The notes under the pieces were generated by a model, which worked only from the letters and a program-made list of their open reading frames with translations, was not told the origin of the DNA and searched no databases. Position numbers and translations under genes: made by a program. Shown piece after piece: positions 50,081-58,060 of a stretch of DNA of 64,000 nucleotides (within the stretch, counting starts at the first letter, position 1; every line of letters starts with the position of its first letter). Origin of the DNA: Bacteroidota bacterium (GTDB lineage: Bacteria; Bacteroidota; Bacteroidia; Bacteroidales; Prolixibacteraceae); contig JAHEYT010000023.1 of the NCBI GenBank assembly GCA_023251455.1, positions 1 through 64,000 on the forward strand, given 5' to 3'.

Positions 50081-50962
50081 ATGGCAGGCAATGTACAGCC
50101 TCAAAAGCTGAAAAAACGGATTTTCAAGTCTTACCTGACCACAACGATCAGCATTTCGATGGTTTTATTCCTGATCGGTATGCTCGGAGTTGTATTGCTT
50201 AATGCCGAGCGGCTTGCCAAATATGTTCGTGAAAACATAGGATTTACTTTGGTATTGAAAGATGACATTCAGGAAAATGAAATTGCTGATCTGCTGAAAT
50301 CGCTAAAAACTGCGAATTTTGTAAAAGAGGCTGAATACATTGATAAAGCCACCGCTGCCGAAAGATTAAAGACTGAATTGGGCGAAGATTTTACCGGCTT
50401 CCTGGGATACAATCCTTTGCTGTCGTCAATCGACGTCAAGTTGCTGGCCGACTTTGCAACTCCGGAACAATTGGTTATTCTTGAAAAAAAGTTAATGGAA
50501 TTTCCTCAGGTTAAGGAAGTTTCCTATCAGCACGATATGGTAAATATCATTAATGAGAATGTAAAAAAGATCGGATTCATCCTGGTTTTCTTCTCTGTTC
50601 TGTTGCTGGTTATATTTTTTGCACTTATTAATAACACTATTCGTATTTCAATTTATTCACAACGATTTATAATCAATACCATGTTGCTGGTCGGGGCGAC
50701 AGACCGCTTCATCAGAGCTCCATTTATTCGGCAAAGTATAAAATACGGCTTGATTGGAGCATTCGCTGCTAACGTTTTGCTCTTTATTCTCATGATGTCG
50801 TACGCCTCCGAATTGACCGGAATTATTAATCTGGATGATTTTACGATTTTCGGATTTGTGTTTGTCACTGTTATGTTATTGGGAGTATTAATTTCATGGA
50901 GTTCTACCTATATGGCCGTTAATAAATTTATCAGGCTAAAGTTCGACGAATTGTTTTACTAG
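50081..50962 (+). CDS. ftsX: Cell-division ABC-transporter permease-like protein FtsX
   Basis: A 293-residue inner-membrane protein. An N-terminal helix (about 22-42) is followed by a periplasmic domain (45-165) with YVRENIGFTLVLKDDIQENEIADL and EYIDKATAAERLKTELGEDF. Three C-terminal helices follow, with INNTIRISIYSQRFIINTMLLVGATDRFIRAPF between the first and second. In the divisome it works with the ATPase FtsE, not encoded here, to activate peptidoglycan hydrolases through its periplasmic loop. It opens the conserved ftsX-DUF3098-truB-queA group. Confidence 0.93.
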   Translation: MAGNVQPQKLKKRIFKSYLTTTISISMVLFLIGMLGVVLLNAERLAKYVRENIGFTLVLKDDIQENEIADLLKSLKTANFVKEAEYIDKATAAERLKTELGEDFTGFLGYNPLLSSIDVKLLADFATPEQLVILEKKLMEFPQVKEVSYQHDMVNIINENVKKIGFILVFFSVLLLVIFFALINNTIRISIYSQRFIINTMLLVGATDRFIRAPFIRQSIKYGLIGAFAANVLLFILMMSYASELTGIINLDDFTIFGFVFVTVMLLGVLISWSSTYMAVNKFIRLKFDELFY

Positions 50963-51023
50963 ACTCTATTCTTGAAATTTAGAACTTTTCAGCTACCTTT
51001 ACGCAAATTTTTACGACACTACG

Positions 51024-51260
51024 ATGAAAGATTTAAACAATATGGAAGGATTTGCCTTAGGCAAAGAAAACCTGAAATTACTGATTATCGGCTTAGTAAT
51101 TATTGTGATTGGTTTTCTCCTGATGACTGGGGGAAAAGCCAGTAATCCAACTGTTTTCAATCCTGAAATTTTTAGTTTCAGACGAATTACTTTAGCTCCT
51201 ATGGTTGTTCTTTTTGGCTTTCTTTTCGAGATTTATGCCATCATGAAAAAACCAAAATAA
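51024..51260 (+). CDS. DUF3098 membrane protein
   Basis: A 78-residue protein with two transmembrane helices (about 19-37 and 56-73). The family signature FALGKENLKLLIIGLVIIVIGF and FNPEIFSFRRITLAPMVVL is clear. DUF3098 proteins are restricted to Bacteroidota and nearly always follow ftsX. A methionine at residue 7 is an alternative start. Function is unknown; association with division or envelope synthesis is suggested only by conserved location. Confidence 0.88.
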   Translation: MKDLNNMEGFALGKENLKLLIIGLVIIVIGFLLMTGGKASNPTVFNPEIFSFRRITLAPMVVLFGFLFEIYAIMKKPK

Positions 51261-51454
51261 GAGAAATAACAATCGGTTAACAAGGTATTTTAGACTCTGG
51301 CATCCTGTTATTGATGTTTTTGTTATATCTTGTTTTTCATACTGTTGCATTTTATTAGGGTGTGTTTTTTCTATACTTTCAGGAACAAAATATTGTAACT
51401 ACTTCCAAACATCTTTATTTATCTGCAATTCCCCGGCGTTAGTTAAATCAATAC

Positions 51455-51486
51455 TTGGTAAAGTACTGATCGAATCGCTATATTTG
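51455..51486 (+). promoter_or_regulatory. Promoter of truB
   Basis: TTG at 51455-51457 (-33) and TATATTTG at 51479-51486 (-7) are separated by 21 bases, close to the Bacteroidota consensus. The chosen truB start is 59 bases downstream. This shows truB-queA need not depend on the ftsX transcript. Confidence 0.55.
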
Positions 51487-51544
51487 CGCCCTGAAAATCA
51501 GACCAGTTTTATTGATACAAATCACTAATTTTAAGCGTTTCACG

Positions 51545-52258
51545 ATGGCCAAATCCATTGAAGAGTATGATTTTCAAAAAGGAGAAATACTTCTTTTTGA
51601 CAAAGAATTGGATTGGACGTCATTTGATCTGGTCAGGAAACTCCGCAACTATCTTTGTCGTCAAACCGGAATTAAAAAGCTAAAGGTTGGTCATGCCGGA
51701 ACACTCGATCCGAAAGCGACTGGCTTAATGATTGTTTGTACGGGGAAGGAAACTAAAAACATTGATCAGATTCAGGCTAAGGAAAAAGAATATGTTGCGA
51801 CTATAAAGCTTGGAGCAACAACACCATCCTACGATTTGGAAACTGCAGAAAATGAGACGTTCCCGACTGATCATCTCACTCCTGAGCTTCTGAAAAGTAC
51901 ATTGGAAAACTTTATCGGAGAAATCGACCAGATTCCACCGCTGTTTAGCGCAGTGAAAATTGAAGGCAAAAGAGCTTACGAACATGCCCGGAAAGGCAGC
52001 GACATGGTACTGGCGCCTAAAAAAATTACAATCTCTGAACTGGAGTTGCTAAGTTTTTCAAAAGAAGAAATCAAGCTGAGGGTTGTTTGCAGCAAAGGAA
52101 CCTATATCAGGGCGTTGGCCCGCGATTTGGGAGTTGCCCTTCAAAGCGGAGCTTATCTGGTGGGTTTAATCCGTACACGAATTGGTGATTTAAAATTAGA
52201 AGATGCTTGGAATGTGCAGAATTTTATAGAAAATTTCACACCAATTGAAACTAATTGA
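51545..52258 (+). CDS. truB: tRNA pseudouridine-55 synthase
   Basis: A 237-residue enzyme that makes pseudouridine 55 in the T-loop of tRNAs. The N-terminal DKELDWTSFDLVRKLRNYL and the catalytic motif KVGHAGTLDPKATGLMIVCTG carry the essential aspartate (in TLDP). IPPLFSAVKIEGKRAYEHARKG and CSKGTYIRALARDLG follow in order. The ATG at 51545 (MAKSIEEYDFQKGE) was preferred over a start 33 bases upstream because the downstream residues are the family's usual beginning. In many Bacteroidota an uppP gene lies just upstream; here it is absent. Confidence 0.95.
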   Translation: MAKSIEEYDFQKGEILLFDKELDWTSFDLVRKLRNYLCRQTGIKKLKVGHAGTLDPKATGLMIVCTGKETKNIDQIQAKEKEYVATIKLGATTPSYDLETAENETFPTDHLTPELLKSTLENFIGEIDQIPPLFSAVKIEGKRAYEHARKGSDMVLAPKKITISELELLSFSKEEIKLRVVCSKGTYIRALARDLGVALQSGAYLVGLIRTRIGDLKLEDAWNVQNFIENFTPIETN

Positions 52259-52435
52259 AAACTCGTCCGTAAAAGGGTGTTCTGTTAAGCAGGTAATTAT
52301 TTAAGATTACCTAAATTGGAAATAAATTAATACAGATATATAATGAAACGAGCCAAGACTGAAAGCTTCTCAAGAATGAGTTTGGCTTTTCTGGTGAGTT
52401 CCAGATTACAATTAAAAAAAACAAATTAAAGACAT

Positions 52436-53485
52436 ATGAAATTATCAAAGTTTAAATACGATTTACCTGAAGAATTGATAGCCTTGCATCCGGCTCCAAA
52501 CAGAGATGAGTCAAAATTATTGGTTTTGAATCGTGCAACTGGCAAAATTGAGCACCGGATTTTTAAGGATATTGTTGAATATTTTGGAGATGATGATGTG
52601 TTGATTTTTAACGACACTAAAGTATTTCCTGCCCGTTTGTACGGAAACAAAGAAAAAACAGGTGCCGAGATTGAAGTTTTCCTGCTTCGCGAGTTAAACC
52701 GCGAACAACGTCTTTGGGATGTATTGGTTGATCCGGCCCGCAAAATCCGTATTGGTAATAAATTGTATTTCGGCGAAGATGACCTGTTAGTTGCTGAAGT
52801 AATCGACAACACAACATCGAGAGGACGTACCTTGAGATTTTTGTTTGACGGCCCTTACGACGAATTTAAGAAAACGCTATACGGACTGGGAGAAACACCG
52901 CTTCCAAAATTCATTAAACGTACCGTTCAACCAGAAGATAAAGATCGTTATCAGACCATTTTTGCAAAGAATGAAGGTGCTGTGGCTGCTCCAACTGCCG
53001 GACTTCATTTCAGCCGCGAGCTGATGAAGCGCATGGAAATTAATGGCGTTAAATTCAGCTATGTTACACTGCACGTTGGACTCGGAAATTTCCGGAGTGT
53101 TGATGTTGAAGATTTGACCAAGCATAAAATGGACTCTGAGCAAATCTGGATTTCGGAAGAAGCTTGTCAGGTTGTAAATGCAGCCAGGGATGCCAAGAAA
53201 AATATATGTGCTGTTGGAACAACGGTAATGCGTACCATCGAAAGTTCAGTATCGACTCAGGGACATTTAAAACCCTACGAAGGATGGACCAACAAATTTA
53301 TTTTCCCTCCATACGAATTTAGTGTGGCTAACCGGATGATTACCAATTTCCATTTACCACTTTCTACACTTCAGATGATGGTTGCCGGTTTTGCCGGATA
53401 CGACAACCTGATGAAAGCTTACAAAGAAGCAATCAAAGAAAAATACCGTTTCGGAACTTATGGCGATGCCATGCTGATTCTGTAG
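52436..53485 (+). CDS. queA: S-adenosylmethionine:tRNA ribosyltransferase-isomerase
   Basis: A 349-residue enzyme that converts preQ1 in tRNA to epoxyqueuosine using the ribosyl group of SAM. Recognisable segments are [60 protein letters not shown] and [12 protein letters not shown]. The length is normal. The leader of 177 bases after truB contains a weak hairpin and a 28-codon frame but no preQ1 riboswitch that I can identify. Confidence 0.95.
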   Translation: MKLSKFKYDLPEELIALHPAPNRDESKLLVLNRATGKIEHRIFKDIVEYFGDDDVLIFNDTKVFPARLYGNKEKTGAEIEVFLLRELNREQRLWDVLVDPARKIRIGNKLYFGEDDLLVAEVIDNTTSRGRTLRFLFDGPYDEFKKTLYGLGETPLPKFIKRTVQPEDKDRYQTIFAKNEGAVAAPTAGLHFSRELMKRMEINGVKFSYVTLHVGLGNFRSVDVEDLTKHKMDSEQIWISEEACQVVNAARDAKKNICAVGTTVMRTIESSVSTQGHLKPYEGWTNKFIFPPYEFSVANRMITNFHLPLSTLQMMVAGFAGYDNLMKAYKEAIKEKYRFGTYGDAMLIL

Positions 53486-53504
53486 TATTTCTTTTTCAAA
53501 ATAG

Positions 53505-53541
53505 AAAATCCCCGGAAACTTTATTTTTTCCGGGGATTTTT
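53505..53541 (+). terminator. Intrinsic terminator of queA
   Basis: Aaaatccccggaaa and its exact complement form a 14-bp stem around an 8-base loop, ending in a T-run, 20 bases after the queA stop. Confidence 0.9.
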
Positions 53542-53560
53542 GTTTCTACGAAATTGTGCA

Positions 53561-53594
53561 ATAAAAAATCCCGTCTCTTTCCGGAGCCGGGATT
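53561..53594 (-). terminator. Intrinsic terminator of pheS
   Basis: On the minus strand aatcccg pairs with cgggatt across a 14-base loop and is followed by a T-run, 25 bases after the pheS stop. It lies back to back with the queA terminator. Confidence 0.75.
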
Positions 53595-53618
53595 CGTATT
53601 TTTGGATGTATTCTCTTA

Positions 53619-54647
53619 CTAATTTGCTGATTCAAACTGCTTCAGGAAACGGACATCGTTTTCAAAGAAATGGCGAATATCTTTGATTCCGTATTTCAGC
53701 ATGGTGATACGCTCGATACCCATTCCGAATGCGAAACCGGTGTATTTTTTACTGTCGATGTTGCAAGCCTCCAAAACATTCGGGTCAACCATTCCGCAGC
53801 CCAAAATTTCGAGCCAGCCAGTGTATTTACACACGTTGCAACCTTCGCCACCGCAAATCGAGCAGCTTACATCCATTTCGGCCGATGGTTCGGTAAATGG
53901 GAAGTAAGATGGACGTAAACGTATCTGCGATTTTTCGCCGAAAAGCTCACGGGCAAAATACAGCAAAGTTTGTTTCAGGTCGGCAAATGAAACGTTTTCG
54001 TCTACATACAAACCCTCAATCTGATGAAATATACAGTGTGATCGGGCAGAAATGGCTTCGTTGCGGAATACTCGTCCGGGGAAAATAGCACGGATTGGCG
54101 GCTGAGTTTTTTCCATCACACGGATTTGTACACTCGAAGTGTGCGTGCGAAGCAGTACGTCCGGGTCTTTTTCAATGAAGAACGTGTCCTGCATGTCGCG
54201 GGCCGGGTGTTCCGGCGGAAAATTCAGGGCAGAGAATACGTGCCAGTCATCTTCAATTTCAGGACCTTCAGCAATGGTGAAACCCAGGCGAGTGAAGATG
54301 TCAATCATTTCGTTTTTTACAATTGAAAGGGGGTGACGACTTCCCAATTTGAGAGGTTCTCCGGGCATCGTCAGGTCAATGCCTGATTCGCCTTGGTCGG
54401 CAGCCTCGAAGTTATCTTTCAGTTCGTTGATTTTGTTGGTAGCAAACTCTTTCAGTTCGTTGATGGCTTGCCCAACTTCCTTTTTAATTTCAGCGGGAAC
54501 ATCTTTGAACTCATTAAAAAGTTGGCCAACCAATCCTTTTTTACTGATATATTTAATACGTAGCTCTTCAACCTCTTCCTTGGCCGAAACCGAAGCTTGC
54601 TCAATTTCAGCTTTTAGCGCTTTTATTTTTTCTAACATTTCGTTCAT
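53619..54647 (-). CDS. pheS: Phenylalanyl-tRNA synthetase alpha subunit
   Basis: A 342-residue class II synthetase subunit that, with PheT, charges tRNA-Phe. The N-terminal coiled coil (1-90) precedes the catalytic core. Class II motifs are visible in FTRLGFTIAEGPEIEDDWHVFSALNFPPEHPARD, PIRAIFPGRVFRNEAISARSHCIFHQIEGL and GFAFGMGIERITMLKYGI. Length is usual. The beta-subunit gene is not in this window, a common separation in Bacteroidota. A promoter candidate lies just upstream and a terminator follows, so it is probably monocistronic. Confidence 0.96.
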   Translation of the reverse strand: MNEMLEKIKALKAEIEQASVSAKEEVEELRIKYISKKGLVGQLFNEFKDVPAEIKKEVGQAINELKEFATNKINELKDNFEAADQGESGIDLTMPGEPLKLGSRHPLSIVKNEMIDIFTRLGFTIAEGPEIEDDWHVFSALNFPPEHPARDMQDTFFIEKDPDVLLRTHTSSVQIRVMEKTQPPIRAIFPGRVFRNEAISARSHCIFHQIEGLYVDENVSFADLKQTLLYFARELFGEKSQIRLRPSYFPFTEPSAEMDVSCSICGGEGCNVCKYTGWLEILGCGMVDPNVLEACNIDSKKYTGFAFGMGIERITMLKYGIKDIRHFFENDVRFLKQFESAN

Positions 54648-54664
54648 GCTAATAAATTGATCGG

Positions 54665-54672
54665 CAAAGATA
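54665..54672 (-). promoter_or_regulatory. Putative -7 element of pheS
   Basis: The minus strand reads TATCTTTG, 17 bases before the pheS start, with TTTG at 54696-54699 as a possible -33 element (23-base spacer). Confidence 0.45.
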
Positions 54673-54780
54673 ATGATTCAACAATTAATGTGAACCAAAT
54701 CTTCAGGAATACTGATTTTTTGAAACGCACGGCGACTTAACGTCACCAACAGTTTCGACCACTGGCTCAATGCGCGGACT

Positions 54781-55596
54781 TTATAAAATAGTTATTTTGA
54801 ATTTGATGTCTTTTTGTGGACGATCATACATATCTGTTGGTTGTTTGGCAATATTGTCAACAACATCCATTCCTTCAATTACTTCACCAAAAACAGTGTA
54901 CCCATTATCCAGCGAAGGATAGCCGCCAACAGTGGTGTAGGCTTTTCGTTGTTCTTCCGTGAATTTGAGTGATGGCAAGTTAGCTTCTTCTGCTAATACT
55001 TCCTCTTTTAATGCGTTGTAGCGAGCCATTAATTCATCCTGCTTCCCTTCCGCACCAAGTTTATTCAATTCGGGTTCAACCGATTTGATTTTTGCCTGTA
55101 ACATGCTCATTTTTCGCGATTCTTCCATCTTCATTTGCATGGTATCCAACTCTTCTGGCCTGAACATCTTTCCCTGAAGGATATAAAACTGTGAGGCAGA
55201 CGATCGTCTCTCCGGATTTGTATCATCTCCCTGGCGTGCGGCAGCCAAAACACCTCTGCGGTGAAAGAATTTGGGATTAATTTCTGCAGGAATGGTGTAG
55301 CCTAAATCTCCGCTGCCAAGTTGCTTTCCGGGTTCTGCATTTTTTGAATCCGGATCACCACCCTGAATCATAAAACCTTGAATGACCCGATGGAAAAGCA
55401 AATCAGTGTATATACCATCTTTGGTCAATTTAATAAAGTTATCTCGGTGAAGAGGTGTTTCGTCGTAAAGTTTGATTTTGATGTTTCCGAATTCAGTTTC
55501 GATTTGAACGATCGTTTCTTTGCTTTTTGTGGAAACTCCACACGACAGGTTTACAAATAAACCGGCAAATACCATGAATAAAGCTAATTTCTTCAT
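54781..55596 (-). CDS. Cyclophilin-type peptidyl-prolyl isomerase, probable lipoprotein
   Basis: A 271-residue secreted cyclophilin. The N-terminal signal MKKLALFMVFAGLFVNLSC ends in a cysteine that is probably lipidated, although the lipobox is atypical. The isomerase domain starts at about 29 (VQIETEFGNIKIKLYDE) and contains LLFHRVIQGFMIQGGD and SSASQFYILQG. It is interrupted by a helical insertion of about 70 residues (about 150-215, rich in Met, Lys and Glu) before the fold resumes with LDNGYTVFGEVIEGMDVVD. The start at 55596 gives the signal peptide; a longer frame would not. It likely aids folding of envelope proteins. Confidence 0.9.
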   Translation of the reverse strand: MKKLALFMVFAGLFVNLSCGVSTKSKETIVQIETEFGNIKIKLYDETPLHRDNFIKLTKDGIYTDLLFHRVIQGFMIQGGDPDSKNAEPGKQLGSGDLGYTIPAEINPKFFHRRGVLAAARQGDDTNPERRSSASQFYILQGKMFRPEELDTMQMKMEESRKMSMLQAKIKSVEPELNKLGAEGKQDELMARYNALKEEVLAEEANLPSLKFTEEQRKAYTTVGGYPSLDNGYTVFGEVIEGMDVVDNIAKQPTDMYDRPQKDIKFKITIL

Positions 55597-55652
55597 CTGA
55601 TTACTTTTTGATATGCTATGTTTAAATACGATCCATAAAATCACACCCGAAG

Positions 55653-55660
55653 CAAAGATA
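55653..55660 (-). promoter_or_regulatory. Putative -7 element of the cyclophilin gene
   Basis: The minus strand reads TATCTTTG, 57 bases before the start codon. Confidence 0.4.
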
Positions 55661-55755
55661 ATTAATCGTTCACATTGCGATATCCTTTTTTGTGGCTCAC
55701 TTCGAAATTTAATGTTGAATGAAAATTCGTGTTTTTGTTGTATTTTGGCTTATAG

Positions 55756-55763
55756 TAATTTTG
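55756..55763 (+). promoter_or_regulatory. Promoter of the GNAT acetyltransferase gene
   Basis: TAATTTTG (-7) with TTTTTG at 55732-55737 as -33 and an 18-base spacer. The start codon at 55775 is only 11 bases after the element, so the transcript would have almost no leader. Confidence 0.5.
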
Positions 55764-55774
55764 GAGCACAGGCC

Positions 55775-56326
55775 ATGGAAAAACTTACAATTGATGATTA
55801 TTCGTTTCTGGAAAGATTAAAACTTTCGCATGTTGAAGCCATATTCAATGCCATCGATCAGAATCGGAAATTTCTGAGAAAATGGCTCCCATTTGTCGAT
55901 TTTACACAGAAAATTACCGATACTGAGCGGTTTGTTCGTTCGATTATTGAAAAGGTATCATCTAACCGCGATGAGGTTTATGTCATTTGGTACAAACATG
56001 AATTCGCGGGGTTGATCGGGTTTAAGGATATCGATCGGATTAACGATAAAATTGAGATCGGCTATTGGCTAATCGAAAAAATGACTGGTAAAGGAATTGC
56101 TACTGCCGCTGCACGAAAAATGGTAAATCTTGCTTTCCGGAATATGGATATGAACCGGATTGTGATTCGTTGTGGCGTTGGGAATGACAAGAGTTCTGCA
56201 ATTCCTCGCCGGCTTGGATTCTCGCTTGAAGGAATTGAACGGAATGGAGAACGGCACAACCACACCTATATTGATTTGGAAGTCTTTAGTTTGCTTAAAC
56301 AAGAATGGGCGATGACTTTATTCTAA
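55775..56326 (+). CDS. GNAT-family N-acetyltransferase, RimJ/RimL-like
   Basis: A 183-residue acetyltransferase. LKLSHVEAIFNAIDQNRKFLRKWLPFVDFTQ (about 14-45) is typical of the RimJ/RimL/SpeG-type group. GLIGFKDIDRINDKIEIGYWLIEKMTGKGIATAAARKM contains the acetyl-CoA-binding loop, and CGVGNDKSSAIPRRLGFSLEGIERNG completes the fold. It probably acetylates a ribosomal-protein N-terminus or a small amine. The start at 55775 (MEKLTIDDY) fits the family and leaves the promoter outside the gene. Confidence 0.87.
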   Translation: MEKLTIDDYSFLERLKLSHVEAIFNAIDQNRKFLRKWLPFVDFTQKITDTERFVRSIIEKVSSNRDEVYVIWYKHEFAGLIGFKDIDRINDKIEIGYWLIEKMTGKGIATAAARKMVNLAFRNMDMNRIVIRCGVGNDKSSAIPRRLGFSLEGIERNGERHNHTYIDLEVFSLLKQEWAMTLF

Positions 56327-56508
56327 CCTCCAAATGTTGAAACGTTAAATTAATGCAACATCGGTAATGTAGATTAATATCGCACAGGAAACGATGGAAT
56401 ACATTATTAACTTGGCAGTTATGCCTGTTTGTAGATTCCGGATGTTATAAAAAGGATAAAGTTGTCGTTTTTGACTTAAATGATCGATTGGTCGAATGTT
56501 TTATTTCT

Positions 56509-56516
56509 TACTTTTG
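56509..56516 (+). promoter_or_regulatory. Promoter of the acyl-carrier-like gene
   Basis: TACTTTTG (-7) with TTG at 56488-56490 as -33, spacer 18 bases. The start codon at 56575 is 58 bases downstream. Confidence 0.5.
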
Positions 56517-56574
56517 CGCGGTTCAATCTAAATCATCGCTGTAATTATATGATTTAGTGTTAAAGCAGAAGACT

Positions 56575-56826
56575 ATGGAAAACAAAACAAATCAGCGAAC
56601 CTTGTATAAGGTGCTAAGGAAAACAGGAGTACGCCGTGATCGTATTAAACTTGAGGCTTCTTTTACTGATGATTTAAATTTTGATCAGGTCGATTGGGCT
56701 CTTTTTGTATTTTATCTTGAAGGACTGTTCAAGATTCAGCTCGAAGACCAAGAGATTACAAAATTGTCGTTAGTAAATGATACTCTGGAAATTGTAAACA
56801 AAAGAACTAAGGTTGAATATTCATAA
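56575..56826 (+). CDS. Acyl-carrier-protein-like protein lacking the phosphopantetheine serine
   Basis: An 83-residue protein whose core lines up with acyl carrier proteins: RIKLEASFTDDLNFDQVDWALFVFYLEGLF corresponds to the usual helix I-loop-helix II with TxDLGxDSLDxVEL, then IQLEDQEITKLSLVNDTLEIV to helices III and IV. The attachment serine is replaced: residue 38 is Gln in DQVDW where DSLD is expected. It therefore cannot carry a 4'-phosphopantetheine arm at the normal site. It may be a regulatory or scaffold relative of ACP. It is monocistronic, with a promoter and a strong terminator. Start at 56575 (MENKTN) is preferred over a codon 18 bases upstream. Confidence 0.7.
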   Translation: MENKTNQRTLYKVLRKTGVRRDRIKLEASFTDDLNFDQVDWALFVFYLEGLFKIQLEDQEITKLSLVNDTLEIVNKRTKVEYS

Positions 56827-56861
56827 CAGGTTCAACTTATTTTTTAAATGTATTGTTATTG

Positions 56862-56893
56862 AAAAGGTATTCGGGCAACCGGATACCTTTTTT
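56862..56893 (+). terminator. Intrinsic terminator of the acyl-carrier-like gene
   Basis: Aaaaggtattcgg pairs with ccggatacctttt (one G-U) around the tetraloop gcaa and runs into a T-tract, 36 bases after the stop. Confidence 0.9.
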
Positions 56894-57079
56894 AATGCAC
56901 ATAATCTGTTTTGCAATCTAAGTTTGAGGATGAAATCAGTTTTAATTCATAAAACAGTATAGCAAAAAAACATCCGTTCATTTGCTATATCATACCATTC
57001 GTAATGAATATCGACCATTTCAGAAAATTCATCGAATAAAATGGTTGAAATGATTTTCAAGACTATAATTTTGGAAAAG

Positions 57080-57177
57080 TATTCAACGAAAATCAATTCG
57101 CGCTTATATATCAACATTGTGCAATTTCACCTCAAGAGCACAAAAGGAAAGTCAATCGTTTTTTGGTTGACTTTTTT
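57080..57177 (+). ncRNA. Candidate small RNA
   Basis: A promoter-like pair, TTG at 57045-57047 and TAATTTTG at 57066-57073 (18-base spacer), is followed about 75 bases later by a terminator-like hairpin. In that hairpin aaagtcaa and ttgacttt are separated by 11 bases and followed by T residues (57148-57177). No start codon with a credible frame lies between them. This layout fits a short non-coding transcript of about 100 bases. The exact ends are estimated. Confidence 0.35.
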
Positions 57178-57221
57178 CATTTTACCATTTTGAATCTTCT
57201 GTACTATTTAAACTTTTAACT

Positions 57222-57229
57222 TACTTTTG
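57222..57229 (+). promoter_or_regulatory. Putative -7 element of pyrH
   Basis: TACTTTTG lies 15 bases before the chosen pyrH start. Its position supports the ATG at 57245 over the TTG at 57227, which is inside the element. Confidence 0.45.
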
Positions 57230-57244
57230 TCGAAAATTAAAGCT

Positions 57245-57958
57245 ATGCTAAAGTTTAAACGGATTCTACTTAAGCTGAGTGGTGAATCACTCATGGGTGA
57301 ACAACAATATGGAATTGATCAGCAACGGCTGACTGATTATGCTGAACAAATCAAGGAAATTACAGATCTTGGAGTACAGGTTGGAATTGTTATCGGAGGA
57401 GGAAACATCTTTCGGGGCCTGAATGGCGCTACCAAAGGCTTTGACCGTGTAAAGGGCGACCAGATGGGGATGCTGGCCACCGTAATTAATAGTTTGGCAC
57501 TCAATTCAGCACTTCTGGGAGTGGGATGTAAGTCAAAAGTTTTGACGGCAATCCGGATGGAACCCATTGGCGAGTTCTATTCTAAAGACAGGGCAATCGA
57601 GCTGCTGGAAAAGGGCGAGGTCGCTATTTTTTCAGCTGGTACCGGAAATCCTTATTTTACAACTGATACTGGTTCTTCGCTTCGTGGAATTGAAATTGAA
57701 GCTGATGTTATGTTGAAAGGAACACGTGTAGATGGAATATATACCGCTGATCCGGAGAAAGATTCAACTGCCACACGTTTTGAAAGAATATCCTTTGACG
57801 AGGTACATCAACGAGATCTAAAAGTGATGGATCTGACCGCAACTGCCATGTGTAAAGAAAACAATCTGCCAATTATTGTTTTCAACATGGATATTAAAGG
57901 AAATTTGAAGAAAGTTTTGGAAGGCCAAAACATTGGTACATATGTTTTTAGATCGTAG
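57245..57958 (+). CDS. pyrH: Uridylate kinase
   Basis: A 237-residue amino-acid-kinase-fold enzyme that phosphorylates UMP to UDP. It shows KRILLKLSGESLMG at the N-terminus, VGIVIGGGNIFRG in the nucleotide site, GDQMGMLATVINSLAL, FSAGTGNPYFTTDT, and KVMDLTATAMCKEN near the end. Length is normal. It precedes frr by 102 bases, the usual pyrH-frr order. Confidence 0.96.
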   Translation: MLKFKRILLKLSGESLMGEQQYGIDQQRLTDYAEQIKEITDLGVQVGIVIGGGNIFRGLNGATKGFDRVKGDQMGMLATVINSLALNSALLGVGCKSKVLTAIRMEPIGEFYSKDRAIELLEKGEVAIFSAGTGNPYFTTDTGSSLRGIEIEADVMLKGTRVDGIYTADPEKDSTATRFERISFDEVHQRDLKVMDLTATAMCKENNLPIIVFNMDIKGNLKKVLEGQNIGTYVFRS

Positions 57959-58014
57959 AAAATATTTTTTTTAGATAAGAAGAAATATAAATTTTAAAGT
58001 AATTTAATTTTTTC

Positions 58015-58022
58015 TATATTTG
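58015..58022 (+). promoter_or_regulatory. Putative -7 element of frr
   Basis: TATATTTG lies 38 bases before the frr start in the A/T-rich pyrH-frr spacer, so frr may also be transcribed independently. Confidence 0.4.
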
Positions 58023-58060
58023 TTGCCAGCACTTTTAATAAACGAAAAGAGTTAGTTCAT

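Larger units (their letters stand above)
56827..57244. other. Intergenic region with terminator and possible small RNA
   Basis: This 418-base gap holds the terminator of the preceding gene (56862-56893), a separate promoter-terminator pair (57045-57177) that could define a small RNA, and the promoter element of pyrH (57222-57229). No protein-coding frame was recognised in it. Confidence 0.55.

Noticed and set aside
52343..52429. A 28-codon frame (MKRAKTESFSRMSLAFL...) ending 6 bases before queA, as a possible leader peptide.
   Set aside because: Composition is not distinctive, no family is recognised, and the spacer also contains a weak hairpin. Chance cannot be excluded.
52259..52435. A possible preQ1 riboswitch in the queA leader.
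   Set aside because: The hairpin ggtaat...attacc is present, but the A-rich tail and conserved loop bases of preQ1 classes were not found.
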